In this document: positions 34,904 through 47,804 of the stretch, piece after piece | Numbering within the stretch: the first letter of the stretch is position 1 | Layout of the letters: every line of letters starts with the position of its first letter | Source of the DNA: Arabidopsis thaliana | Taxonomy: Eukaryota; Streptophyta; Magnoliopsida; Brassicales; Brassicaceae | Assembly (NCBI RefSeq): GCF_000001735.4 | Contig: NC_003076.8 | Span: 22,881,835 to 22,945,834, forward strand | Reading direction: 5' to 3' | DNA: 64,000 nucleotides | Notes under the pieces: generated by a model | Seen by the model: only the letters and a program-made list of their open reading frames with translations | Databases searched by the model: none | Told to the model about the DNA's origin: nothing | Translations under genes and position numbers: made by a program

Positions 34904-36303
34904 ATGACCGATGAAACGGAGGAAGATGACACGACGCAGCAGCGATCATCACGAAACGACGGCGTTTCAAAGAATAAGGGTAAGGGTTTTAAGGGAGATA
35001 AAGCAAAGAGGGCTCTAATCGGAGCTGGTGGTCGGATCCTTTTTTACCCAACTCTTTTGTACAACCTCGTCCGCTTTAAACTCCAGTCTCAATTCCGATG
35101 GTGGGATCAAATCGATGAGGTTTCTTACTTATTTGTTATTTATTCCTGTTAACTTAGTGCTAATGGGATTTAAAGGAGATAACTTTTTAGCATTAGGAAT
35201 CTGAATTTTGACTAGAATGTTTTGATCCGAAAGTGGAGGCAATGTGATGTTTAAAGATCAGTTTTTTCAGACTCTTTAAAGTCAGAATTTTTTCTGTCTG
35301 TATAGTTATGCAGTAGACTATCGAAATTTTGAGCTCTTTACTAAAATCTCTGAGTATCAATTTGGTAGTGATTTTGAGTCTATGCAGAAAGTCTGATACA
35401 GAAAGTCTCTATCTTTTCAGTATCTTTTGATGGGAGCGGTTCCATTTCGTAAGGATGTTCCGAGACTAAAAAAGTTAGGTGTTGGTGGGGTAATCACTCT
35501 TAATGAACCTTATGAGACTTTGGTACCATCTTCTTTGTACAGTGTAGGTTCAATGCCACCAAACTTGTGTTTCTAATTTTGTTGTCTACTTGTGGAGTAG
35601 TTTGATGATTGTAAGTTGTTTTTAGGCTTACGAAATGGAGCATCTAGTGATACCAACACGGGATTACTTGTTTGCTCCTTCAATTGTCGATATAACCTTA
35701 GCTGTAAACTTCATTCACAGTGAGTGATGGTGTGCTTGCTTTTTACCTTCATTTGCATTTACTCTTTCTGTTACTTATTATGCAGTCCTTTTATGTTACA
35801 GAGAATGCTTTACTTGGTAAAACAACATATGTCCATTGCAAAGCTGGTCGAGGAAGGAGTACTACTGTTGTTCTCTGTTATCTGGTAAGTTCATTGATCA
35901 AATCATATCGGTTAAATTACATTTGCAGTTGGTCCTTTGTTGAACTTCCTTCTCACTAACGTTTTCTCTCTCTTTGTTTTTCAGATTGAACATAAGAGTA
36001 TGACTGTGGCTGCAGCTTTCGAACACGTGCGCTCGATAAGACCCCGGGTTTTGTTGCATCCTTCGCAGAGGAAGGTAAGTCTTGATCGGTTTATCGATAT
36101 GCTTCACCAAAGAGACAATCGTATAACGAAGATGAAAACATGATCTTTTTGTGTGTTTGATTCTTTAATACAGAGTCTAGTTTGTTTCTGAATGCTTTGT
36201 GATTTCATTTATATGTATTTAGGTTGTTGAGGAATTTAGCAGATTACAATCTCCTTTGAGCGAATCAACATTCATCGCAACCTCTGGTGATATTGTAAGT
36301 TAA
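34904..36303 (+). CDS. PTPMT2: PTPMT1-type dual-specificity phosphatase, 228 aa
   Basis: Exons 34904-35119, 35421-35543, 35626-35719, 35802-35884, 35985-36074, 36223-36303. The start is ATG 34904; the frame is open upstream but has no ATG. The N-terminus is acidic then Lys-rich (SKNKGKGFKGDKAKR), followed by LIGAGGRILFYPTLLYN, which could act in mitochondrial or membrane targeting. The phosphatase signature HCKAGRGRS gives C-x5-R. The preceding GVITLNEPYE and PTRDYLFAPS are typical of PTPMT1-like enzymes. In this family the activity is dephosphorylation of phosphatidylglycerophosphate, a step in cardiolipin and PG synthesis. The product here is inferred. I recall AT5G56610; the symbol is a recollection from the plant literature. 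Confidence 0.88.
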
Positions 36304-36703
36304 ATGGCAGAGACTAGTCAGTCATAGCTCAGCATTTCCGGCATTGATCAACAGCTAAGCAGGAGCTTTTTGCAAGATTTCTCTGCTTCCTTTTGGTTCT
36401 GTTAAAATCTTCGGTTTTGATCATCTGATTCGGCTTGGTTCCTGAGTATAACAAAATGACTTGTTGATTAACAATTGTGTATAATAAAAATTCTCTTAAT
36501 GATGTATTTTATTTGATTTTTTGGTCCTACCAGAATTGTGGAAACGTTAACCACTCTGCATTTCGCTGAGGGTTTGCTTCTGAATGCTCCTGCGAATTTA
36601 ATCATTTGTGATTATTCTTTTGTTTTACGCGAAAGATTGACCAATAACCACATAACTTATGTTAGAACAATCATAAATTTCATTAATTAAATACACAAAT
36701 TCG
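36304..36703. other. Convergent 3' spacer
   Basis: 3' UTRs of the phosphatase gene and of NAC099. Nothing else is seen. Confidence 0.5.
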
Positions 36704-39305
36704 TTAGAAACTTACGTCTTCTGTACACGTAGCTGTGGTACAACCCATAATTAGGTCTTCTAATCCCGAACCAGACGACCGACCCCTTAATTGCTGCCGC
36801 TGTCATTTAAAAGAAAATCAAAATGCGAATACTAATTGTTTATGACAAATATTGAGAAGGAATTGAATTTATGATATAGTATGAATTACTTTTTTTGCAT
36901 GAGCCTGTAGATCCAAAATCATTAGTCTTTATTTAAATGAGTGGTTATGATTAAATGTCCAAGTAGACAAGAAACATAATATCACTACTATCTAGCTAGC
37001 TATATCCATGCATGCACGTTCGCGTGCATTGACTTTAGATTTGAGCTTGAATATATTTGTTTAAGTGAAATTAATTAATGAAAACATTACCTGAAAGGGC
37101 ATAGTACTTGTAACATGGAAGATTGACTCATGTTGTGATGTGATAGTAGGGGTCATGGGATATGATGATGACATGTGAAATTCTCTTCTATCTCCGATTT
37201 GATGATGTTGATTATGATGATCATGAATCATATGATGAGATGACATTGATGATGTTATGATCCCATCATGTACTTCCTCGCACGTGCCAGACACATGCTG
37301 GTTCTCTCTTCCCTTTGAAGCTTCGGCTGTCCCCTTGATTACGTACAAGTTGATTACCACACAAAAAAATGTTGGTTACCAAAAAGGAAAAATGTTTGTA
37401 AAACAAACTCTCATTGTTGCAATTAGACGACACCACAATAGTAAGACTTTTTCACGTAAAAATTGAGCAATAGAGAAGAAATATATCGTAAAATTAGAGA
37501 AAAAGTATTTTATATCCACCATTTAAAATGAACGTATATACCCACGATAAAAACAAATAATTATATACATAGAGACAACAACAAAAAACTATGAATGTAA
37601 TAGATAGTAACACTATCATAAAATCAGCTGAAAAGAAACTTAATTAGCTGACAAAAAGCAGAACAAAAAAAGTTGTAGATTTTTAAGAATGAAAATGACC
37701 AAAATAGTTATATGTTTTGAAGATATTTATACTATATTCATAACTATATTTTAGTTGTGAGGAAAAATAAAGTGTATATACCTCATCAAAGGATCTTGTA
37801 TGGGGATGCATATTAACCCTAGAAACGACGTCACCGGAGCCAAGACTCTGCAACGTGGCAGCTACGCTGGAAATCTCATCTCCGACACCAATTCCGATCA
37901 CGTCCTTGGAACCATGGTGATCAGACCAATTAGTATTACTAACACACTGTCTTGGTTGTGTCTGATAAAATATCTTGGAGACCACAAGTTCTCCTTCTCT
38001 CTCTTCCTCATTAATCCCTAAATGATATTGATGCATCACCCAATTTGTTTTCTCCGGTCGACGATTCTTGCCGAAGTTTGTGTAGAGTACTAATATCTTC
38101 TTGCATCCTCTTTGTTGACCGTTGATCATAACCGGTCTTGTTTTGCCCGTTTTGTGCCACCTGGTTTCTGATGATCCGGTTAACTCAGAGTCGTGATCGG
38201 TTTGAATTATTTTACGTCGTTTTCTTGTTCCGGTTGTGTAAGCTCTTGATGGTTTGTGGAAGAAGTGTTTGCTCAAGCCATCTCTTGTCACCCCTTAATT
38301 GCAAGATAAAGAAATATAATTTTGAATTGAATTTCTAGAAATTTAGTCTATGAGGAACAAGTTATTATTTATGAGGAAACTTGTTTTTCAAAGTTGGGTC
38401 ACCAAACATTATCCAAGATCCGAATATCACTATACTTGCATGCACAGTTTGGTACAATGGTACATATTCATAAATATATAATAACTAAGAAGAGTTTAAG
38501 AGGTTATTCAATAAAAAGAAATTAAGCTGCAGATAATCGATTAATTAAAATGCATCGCATTTTTTTTTTCGTAGTAAATTTCGTTGAAAAGTTTTTTCAT
38601 TTTTGTTACACTAAAATATCGATTCAATGTAGGATGTTTTAAAAGAAATTTCTTTCTCCTTTTAATTGATGACTTAAGTATTCTATCAATATACGGGAGC
38701 TAGTGGTGATTTCTAAATTGCCTATATAAAAAGTACTGTACAAAATATTTTCATCTCCTTAACTTATATTTGGACTATCGTTCCATGCAGATGATATAGA
38801 TCAAACTACAAGAGTTTATTGTACTTGTATCAAAAAAAATTGAAATTAACCTGGAAGCTTCTGAGGATGAGTGTAACATATTCCATCTTCTCCATCAATG
38901 GTGGGAATAAATTCATCTATAAGTGGATGAGACGACGACCATTTCTTATTTTCTTCTTTTCCCTTCACTTTTGCTTCTAAATGTTCTATAAGTTCTTGAT
39001 CTGTCGGATCGAATTTCACTCCTGCCGGCAATCCAACCCAATTCTTAAAAAGAAAAAAGAAGAAGGCTGATTAACAATGAATAATAATTTCAAAGATATA
39101 AAGAAAAAAGTGACAAGATGATATCTTTAATTATTTTTATTCTTGGGGGTTGATTAGATTATATATGTCAAGGTGTATAATGGAATATTACTGGTTTAGT
39201 AGCAGCTTGAATCATGCGACCACATCCAGGACAATGTTTTGATCCGCAAAGATGATGATGTTCTTCGAGCTTTGAATCTATGAGGTTACATTTACTATTC
39301 TTCAT
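36704..39305 (-). CDS. NAC099: NAC-domain transcription factor, 385 aa
   Basis: Exons 39305-39192, 39043-38851, 38293-37782, 37333-37091, 36799-36704. The N-terminus before the NAC domain carries a CPGCGRMI cysteine motif. NAC subdomain A is [18 protein letters not shown]; subdomain B/C includes [19 protein letters not shown] and [18 protein letters not shown]; later TRKRRKI is the basic DNA-binding piece and [11 protein letters not shown] is subdomain D. The C-terminal region is His/Ser/Gln-rich, and the end has GLEDLIMGC, a motif shared by this subgroup. The features place it near the SOG1/ANAC044/ANAC085 and SND2-type NACs. Role and targets are unknown. A duplicated leader lies upstream (39360-39700). 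I recall AT5G56620. Confidence 0.9.
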
Positions 39306-42300
39306 AGTTTTCTTTTGATCTCTAAATGATTTGATGAGAAATTGATCTGCAGTTTATGAACAACAAAAAGTAATTTTTTAAAAGATATTGATCGATGCAT
39401 ATATACACGATTCAAAGCATATAATAAAAAAGAAGACAAAAATAGTTAGTAAATATAAAGATTACCAGATTTGTATGACAATACGAGATCTACCAAAATT
39501 AATAAAAGGTAAAAGAATGAAATTGATAAGATGAGTTGATGTCATTAATATGCATATATGCGTGATAAAAGAACACATAGACAATTTCAAAACATGACAA
39601 TAATAAAGAAGAAGTACAAACAAATATCAAGATTACCAGATCTGCGTGAGATCGATTGGATAGGGAAAATGTAAGAGGAAGAAGAATTTGATAAAGACGG
39701 GAGTGATCTCAATATATATAGTAGAGAAAAATAATAACTTGTGATTTATGCTTTTTAAGTATTATAATTATTGTTATTAATATCTCTCTTTGTTTCCAGA
39801 AGAGACACAGAAACACATGTAGATACGACTTTAAGTACTGAAAAATCTATGTCAAGTAGATAAAGAAATGAAGAAGAAATGAGGAAGACGAAGAGTAAAG
39901 GAAATAAAAGGAGTTGAGACTGAAAAGGTTAAAAACCCTAATTTTACTCTCTCTTGTCTTGTGCGACTCATCTTCAGTCTATCGACCAAACCTTTTATTT
40001 ATTTCCTTTTTGTTTTATCTATCTATTTTATTTATTATTATTAGTGTATTCGTATTCTAAGGTGGTATGTATTAATATTATAATAGGCTTTGTACATACA
40101 AAATTAGTATTACTCAGCTAAATGAGACATATCAGACCATGTCAACTTTTTTTGAGCAATATAAGGAAATTACGAATTGTGAGATATTTATAAGTTTTAG
40201 TTGGAGTCAAGCTGTAAAAAATGTAAGGCTTTCTTTTTATCAAAAAGATAAAAATCTAATTTTAAAGATTTTATTTAATAATCTTGTGCTTTAATTAACT
40301 GTTGAATCTCGCTCTTTTGTTTGAAATAAATATTTGTTTGTACATCCATTTTAATAGTATAAAACCTGGTACCTTCTCTGACCTTCTGAATGTTTTTGAA
40401 CATAATTACGGATTAATTTAGGAGAAGATTATCAATATTTTTAAAATAAAGAACGCAGGAAAAGAACATAGGAAACAAAGCATTTAAGGATAATCTCTTT
40501 GGATTATAGGGCAAACACATGTTTTTAAGAATCTTTTTCTTTTTTGCTTTCTTTCACATTATTTGAAATATGTAACATATTCTTGTGGGATTTGAACCCA
40601 ATGGTCCTACACTGGTGTGGGTCCAATGATGATGTCGGGAGATGGGGCCTAGCCGCAGATTTGTTTGAACAACAGATCAAACGGTCATCATTTATTTGAT
40701 CTAAATGATTATATTAGGTTTTGCATTTTTTCTTCTCCTTTGAAAAGATGAAAAACGAAAAAAGGTCAGAAATCTACTGGAGATAAGAGTACCGTCTGAG
40801 ACTAGAATAAACATAGATATCAGCTGAAAAAATTGATAAGAGTATGATAATGTGCTTATTCAGTTTTATTATTAAAAAAATAAAAAAATTAGTCTGCTAC
40901 GAAAACACAAGTATACATACTATAGTTGATAAGAGCATTATCCATGGTGTGTAGTAAGTAAGTAAACAAACCATTATATTTGGATTAATCGAGTATTCAG
41001 CAAATATTCATATTGTCTTGTTAATGATTAAGAGCCTAGAAGTCTTTAAAATATCCATCAAGATTCAAACATTATGACTCAAACTAGTGTGGTGTTGTCC
41101 ATTATACTCGAAACGAAATGGTATTTTTTCAACTTTTGCTTGTAAAACTTAGCCAGTGCATGGCCTTTATTAAATCAACTATTGGGTCACTGCATGACCC
41201 ATTTATCAACCTGTAACTGAATATTGGGCTTTGGCAAAGATCCAATTAGCTTCATTCGTATTTCAGAAATTTGATTTTATATCCGACTGAGTAGGTACGT
41301 ATATGCAATACGTTATGTCCTATTAGCCTTATGGGACTCACGGGTACTTATGCAGGAGATGGATTAATTTCATATCCATCTGCAAACTAAATACATTTAT
41401 TTTCTTATGGCAAAAAGCCAAAAACTATGTAACGTTTAATTTACGAAAAAAAAAATATTTAATATTTGGGTTATATGGATTTTTTTTTATTTTTTTTTTT
41501 TTTTTCGGGACATTAGCGAGAGTCATAGTATTAAAGAAACAGTAAAAACAACGACCAGATTTAATGCAACTTTATTACTACTTTAATTCAGATTCGAGAA
41601 TTGACAGGCAAATACGCATTATTTTAGTACATTATGAAGAATCATACAGTTACATATTTCACATATATATTGTTTTAAAGATGTAAAACGACTAAGCAAG
41701 TATGTCATCTGATAGCATTATGAACTAATAACTTTTTGTCAACTCTGATTTTCATTTTTAAAATTATTATATCTTGTTACCTCTTTGTAACCAGCAATAG
41801 TTTCTTGACAACAAAAGAATCGGCAAATCAATGAAAACTTATTAAACTAACACACAAAACATAAAAAATAGTGATTAGCCGACACAACAAAATTGGATTT
41901 GTCTTTCTCTCTTTAAAAGATTTTCACCCGAATATTCCTAAAGATCTGAAATACTGAAAATATCACACAAAAAAATCCAAAAAGAAAAAAAATCATTTTA
42001 AAATTTAGAACTTGTTTTTCAAGGCCCAAAATTAATCGTTGTCAATAATTGGAAACTTAAAAATAAAGTCTTGTTCTAGAAGAATGTGAATCATCTTCTC
42101 CAAGTTTCAAACGTTGGTTTTTTTCCCCACTGTGATCGTCAGCTTTATATATTATATACACGAGAATCTTGTACCCAATTAACATATACATACATGTAAA
42201 TGTGTGTATGTATATAATATAAAATTATTCTCCTTTTCACTAATTTTTCTTCAAATACTTTAATGCCCACCACCTGTTCGATCAAATTCCCCATCTCGAA

Positions 42301-42476
42301 AAGCTAGAACTTTCTTCGTCTCTATTGGTCTCTCACTCTCTCTCTTACCTCTTCTCATTTGTTCTTTCTCCTTCTAAATTGGGTTATCAAGTATATTGGA
42401 TCAACGGGTTTGATTCACGATTTGTCATTTCATCTTCGTGGAGAGAGTTTGATCTGATTTGTTGATCGTCAGCGTT
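39306..42476. other. 3.2 kb intergenic region
   Basis: 39306-39720 looks like a NAC099 leader with a GT..AG intron and a duplicated donor segment (listed separately). The rest is AT-rich spacer with T runs at 41479-41507. TATA-like TATATATTATATAC lies at 42147-42160 in the PFK7 promoter. No coding region is recognised. Confidence 0.5.
39360..39700 (-). repeat. Tandemly duplicated segment in the NAC099 leader
   Basis: 39390-39490 and 39545-39660 align loosely: both have TGCATATAT, then AAGAAGA.., then AAGATTACCAGAT. On the minus strand each copy supplies the same donor-like CTG|GTAATCTT, at about 39462-39469 and 39631-39638, ahead of one acceptor-like CTGCAG at 39349-39354. Confidence 0.5.
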
Positions 42477-44894
42477 ATGTCTAGTCCGAGAAGTAACAAG
42501 CCGAAGATTGTCAACGGTCCTGGTGGTTATATTCTACAAGACGTTCCTCATCTCATTGATTACCTTCCTGATCTTCCTGTATGTTTCACTTGATCTCTGA
42601 TTGGTTCTAAATTGATTTGAAAATTTCTCGATTTGCACAAAGAGATCGAATCTGATATCGTCTAGTTAACAAAGGAGGAATCTTTAGCTTTGGGTTTCAA
42701 TGTTCTGATCTGTTTCTGGTTTACTCTTAATAAAATGGTGATAATTCGTGGTTTTGATGTTATTGCAGACTTATCCAAATCCATTGCAAGACAATCCAGC
42801 TTACTCAGTGGTTAAGTAAGTATCTTCACCTATTTCAGACGTTTCCATTGCTTAAAGTTCATAGTTTTTGTTCTCATTTGGATGTTTTTTATCAGGCAAT
42901 ACTTTGTTCATGCTGATGATAGTGTCCCTGAGAAGGTAATTTATCAAGCATAATCCTTTTTTACCTGTAATTGTCTGAAGAATGGTGTTAGATGATCATG
43001 TCTTGTTGAAAGTGAGATTTTTAAAAGTAAAAGGCTCACTTTTTCTATCCTCTGTTTTATTTTCGTGTTATTTAGGTTGTTGTTCACAAGGATGGTCCAA
43101 GAGGAGTCCATTTCAGGCGTGCTGGTCCACGTCAAAAGGTTTACTTTGAGTCTGACGAAGTGCATGCTTGTATAGTTACATGTGGAGGTCTCTGTCCCGG
43201 TCTCAATACCGTGATTAGAGAAGTTGTGAGCAGCTTATCATACATGTATGGAGTAAAGAGAATTCTTGGAATCGATGTAAGTTTGGTGAATCATAATTAA
43301 TCTCTTCGGTTTCATTTTGGATTTCATAACTATTGTCCAAACGATTCTCATTTGTTGAAATCTTATAGGGTGGATACAGAGGATTTTACGCCAAGAATAC
43401 TATCCCCTTAAACTCTAAAGTCGTGAATGATATCCATAAACGCGGAGGAACAATCATTGGGACCTCAAGAGGTGGACATGATACCAACAAGATAGTTGAT
43501 AGCATTCAAGATCGAGGAATCAATCAGGTTAGGGAATAAACACAGCCACTGCTTTTTACGTTGTATGTGAAAAAGTTTGTCAACCTTTTCTTGATGTAGT
43601 ATCTGTTATCATTTAGGTTTACATTATTGGAGGAGATGGAACCCAGCGAGGTGCTTCAGTAATATTTGAGGTAATTCCATTGTGATATTTCAGAATAACA
43701 GTTGTAAGTTTTAAGTTTTAACAATCAACAACTGAACTTAGATTGTATATAACCATGTAGGAAATTAGAAGACGTCGACTAAAAGTTGCTGTGGTTGGAA
43801 TTCCAAAAACTATTGATAATGATATTCCGGTGATAGATAAATCTTTTGGGTTTGACACTGCTGTGGAGGAAGCTCAACGAGCGATTAACGCAGCACATGT
43901 TGAAGCCGAGAGTAATGAGAATGGTATCGGTTTTGTCAAGCTTATGGGTCGTTACAGCGGTAAGTCTTTGTTTTGAAACATACAACTTAAAAGACCTTTT
44001 CGATTTGTTACTGACTAATGCTAGGCGGGTGTTGTACTACAGGGTACATAGCGATGTATGCTACATTAGCCAGCAGAGATGTTGACTGTTGCTTGATTCC
44101 CGAGTCACCATTTTACCTCGAAGGAGAAGGTGGACTCTTTGAGTTCATAGAGAGACGGCTGAAGGATCATGGTCACATGGTGATTGTTCTTGCTGAGGGT
44201 GCAGGACAGGATTTGATGTGCAAAAGCATGGAATCTACTCCTATGGATGCTTCTGGGAACAAACTTCTTAAAGATGTCGGCTTGTGGCTATCACAAAGCA
44301 TCAAGGTAAGAGTTAAAAACTTTCAAGATCATGAGATTCTTATGCCTTTTACAGAAAATTTCCTCATAGGGTTTATTTCCTCTTGTTGTAGGATCATTTT
44401 AAGAAGAATAAGATGGTGATGAATCTCAAATACATTGATCCTACATACATGATCCGGGCTGTTCCAAGTAATGCATCAGACAATGTTTACTGTACACTTC
44501 TTGCTCAGAGCGCGGTTCATGGTGCAATGGCTGGTTACACTGGCTACACCAGTGGTCTTGTCAATGGAAGACAAACATACATCCCTTTCTACGTAAGTTA
44601 CTAATACAGATCTAATGTGTGCGGGATGGTCCTGAATTGAATCTGATCGTGTACTTGTGAGCAATTCTGAATCGTGTCATTGTTTTTTTGTTTGTCTTGC
44701 AGAGGATAACAGAGACCCAGAACAATGTAGTGATTACGGATAGAATGTGGGCGAGGCTATTGTCTTCTACGAACCAGCCAAGTTTCTTGGGGCCTAAGGA
44801 TACATCTGAAGAGAAGAAAGAGTTGCCGGAAACACCGCTTCTTGACGACGGAGCTGTCGATATTCCTCCTGTGACTAAAGAGGTCACTAAGTGA
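42477..44894 (+). CDS. PFK7: ATP-dependent 6-phosphofructokinase, 485 aa
   Basis: Exons 42477-42578, 42769-42815, 42896-42935, 43076-43276, 43369-43527, 43617-43670, 43761-43959, 44043-44305, 44392-44592, 44703-44894. The frame closes on 485 residues, the known PFK7 length. Landmarks in order: CGGLCPGLN (ATP-binding side), GGDGTQRGA, the catalytic [14 protein letters not shown] and [11 protein letters not shown], and [14 protein letters not shown]. The reaction converts fructose 6-phosphate and ATP to fructose 1,6-bisphosphate. The product lacks an obvious transit peptide ([12 protein letters not shown]), fitting a cytosolic enzyme. The small 40-bp exon 3 is notable but in phase. I recall AT5G56630. 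Confidence 0.96.
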
Positions 44895-45699
44895 AGAAGT
44901 TGCAGGGCATAATAATGGCATATGTATACTCAGAGGGTTCTGTAACCGATGCCGTTTCAGGCGAAAGTGAAATAATTGTTATTTTAACGAATTTGCCCTT
45001 TTGTGTATGTGCATACACAACACAAACACAAATTTTAGTTTTCTTCTAGATGTTTAGTTTTGTAATCCTTTTTGCATTTTCCACAACTGAATAAATGAAT
45101 GAAGTAATAATCTTCGTTACTTTGATCCTATATTTGTTCTTGTATATGTTTTTTCACACTCAAAATGAAGAGAATAGGATGCAAGAGAGCTAAATTGTTT
45201 TCACACATAGATACTTCAAAAAGTTTCTTTTTGGTAACTGATCTTTTAAAGAATGAGAAAGCTAAATCTGAATGATTTAATGCAGTCAAAAGTGTTTTTT
45301 TTTTCTTGAAGGTTTCTATTATTGATAATTGAGAATTTGATAACTTGTTTGGATCAAATCTTGGTCTAATAATGATTTGTCTGATACTGAATTTGCAAAA
45401 AAATCTCAGTAATAGTGTAATACTTTTTTTTGGTTAAAAAAGTAATAGTGTAATACGACAGACCATAATAAATAAATTTTTTAAAGCAGAAGATGAAAGA
45501 AGAAAATATCATTTTAGTTTATAATAGGACAGACGAGATACAATTACCGTTTGTATCAACATTAGCATTAACATTAGCTAATGTAACAATACAACTTTAT
45601 TAACTGGGCAATAATATGCTTAAACGACAAGTAATCAAACACACACACCATTTTATCTTTCTAATAGTAGACTTTTTTTGGACGGCCTCGATGCCGTTT
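44895..45699. other. Convergent spacer PFK7 / MIOX5
   Basis: 3' UTR of PFK7 and AT-rich sequence. AGTAATAGTGTAATAC occurs twice (45408-45423 and 45441-45456) around an 18-bp T-rich spacer. No gene is seen. Confidence 0.5.
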
Positions 45700-47804
45700 T
45701 CACCACCTCAGATTTTCCGGGAAATACTGAAAAAAATCCCAAACAAAAATTATATCACAATGCTGTAAAAATTAAGTACATATCCTATTTTTCAAAAGCA
45801 GAATATGGTAAAGATCCTCACTTTCTTGATAAGAGACATGTAGTACGGCTTAACCTTCTCGACATTGACGTGTACTTTGCTCTTGCTGTATAAGTCATAC
45901 TTGCTATATAATAAAACATACAATATAAGTATTAAAAATCTGATCATCGGGAAAAAAAAATCGGGTTTAATTAATTAAGAAAGACTTTTATTTAGAGAAA
46001 TAAATTACTTAAAAACATGAAGCCATTTGAGATTCTCCTTGTCTTCCTCGTTCATAAGGTGAGTGTAAGCTCCAGCCTTGTGCAATGCTACAATACATTA
46101 ATGTTAATTCATCAATCAAATTATGTTACTAATTAAGTGTTTAGTTAGTTAATAGTTTTATTGTGCTTACGATAAAAGGAATGGTATCGGATGATGAATA
46201 GTCCCGGGGATGGTAAGGTGCTTCCATTCTCCTTGGCCACCTATTTAACCATATAATAATCGTTTTGTGAATCATGTAATCATAATTAATGATTATAGTT
46301 GATAAACTATAGAAAGGAATTAAAGAATTTACCAGATACATGTAGTCATCATGTCCCCATGACATAAGAACATTTTCAAGTCCACAGCCTTCAGAATAAA
46401 TTCCAGCTTTGGTATTGTACTTAGGGTTGTTAAAATCAGGGTTTTCCATAAAATACTACAATCATGGTTGAAAAGGAAAAAAATATATTATAGAAATCAC
46501 TTGTTTGGTAAATATTAATCAACTAGGTTCTAACTATCAATATTTTGAGGATGTCAAAAAAAGAACTATCAATACTTTGAGTAACTAGCAAAATATATTG
46601 AGTTATATGTACCTTGTGGTGTACGTTAGATTCATCAAATGCACACCCAACAGGAAATGTGTCACCTAAACGGATAGAGAATTCATAAATCACTTACTTA
46701 AAATTGATAAGTTTACTACTTAGTAAATCAGGATTAATTAATGAAAGAAATCAAAGATTAAACTTACCAACAACAGCCCATTGAGGAAGCCCTCCAAACT
46801 GTGGTAGGGTAAGAACCTTCCCAAGATCTGGAAGTTCAGTCATTTTTAGTATTTTTAGGATTCTTATAATATGATAATTTTGATTCTTATAAGCATGAGT
46901 TTTTGTCATAAATAACAATTAATTACCATGGATAAGCGCAGTGAGATGAAGCCAATCTTCGTTAGGATAATCTTTACGGATTGCTTCCGCAGATTGAAGC
47001 AAATGTTGAATTTGTGGTTCGTCGAGGTCGGGATCACTCTCGTCCACCACTTCTTTTGAAAGTTCACAACATTCCCAAATGTTCATCACCATCTTGTCCA
47101 ATTTTCCATACTCACTTCTCATTTTCTGTACCTGCAAACGTATCATAAGTTAGTAACAATATATTTTATAACAGATGAGAAACAACAATATGTATCGTAT
47201 GTTCATTTCGGCTAACATCGTTAGGAAAGATTTTTATTTTCATTAGTAATTCATAAATCACGTCCATGCAAAAATAATAGGACTCAACTATAATGTTGAT
47301 CACACAATCTAATAAACCCTAAACCATATAAGATATATAAGAGATCTTACAAAGTCTAAAGTTTGGTTAGTGTGTTGTGTTGCATAGAAATGTTCGACGC
47401 TCTTTTGCCTCTCGCTGTTTGTATCCGTGTAGTCTCTGCAATAATTTACATCAATAAAATCTTAAATGTTTTGGAAAACATTTTAGAAATCGTCTAAATT
47501 ATTTCTTGAGAAAAAAGGAACCTGAATTGACGACCAAATGCGTTCATCTCAGGAGCCAAAAACACTTCATCATCGGATGATATCTTCGACATTGGTATGT
47601 CGCTGTCCAATCGTAACTCTCCGGTCTTCTGCGTTGTCGAGTCCTCATGTACTTAAACAAAACAAAAAAGAAACAAAAAAACTTCTATTTTTACGAAATC
47701 TCAAGATAAAATTTATAGAAGAAAAAAAACTACAAAGAAAAGAATAACAAAGGAAGATAGATAGATGTTTTACCAAAAACAGGGTTTTCGACGGAGATAT
47801 TCAT
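45700..47804 (-). CDS. MIOX5: Inositol oxygenase (myo-inositol oxygenase), 314 aa
   Basis: Eleven exons on the minus strand: 47804-47774, 47651-47522, 47435-47351, 47131-46927, 46827-46768, 46665-46613, 46455-46333, 46240-46171, 46087-46009, 45903-45822, 45726-45700. Frame closes on 314 residues. The enzyme opens myo-inositol with O2 to D-glucuronate, feeding UDP-glucuronate for cell walls. Its di-iron site uses His and Asp residues; visible are HLTALIHDLGK (HD pair), SWGHDDYMYL and IRYHSFYPLH. The conserved N-terminal MNAFGRQFRDY and C-terminal KYFPENLRW are intact. All splice sites are GT..AG. Other MIOX isoforms show pollen-preferred expression; that cannot be read here. I recall AT5G56640. 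Confidence 0.95.
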
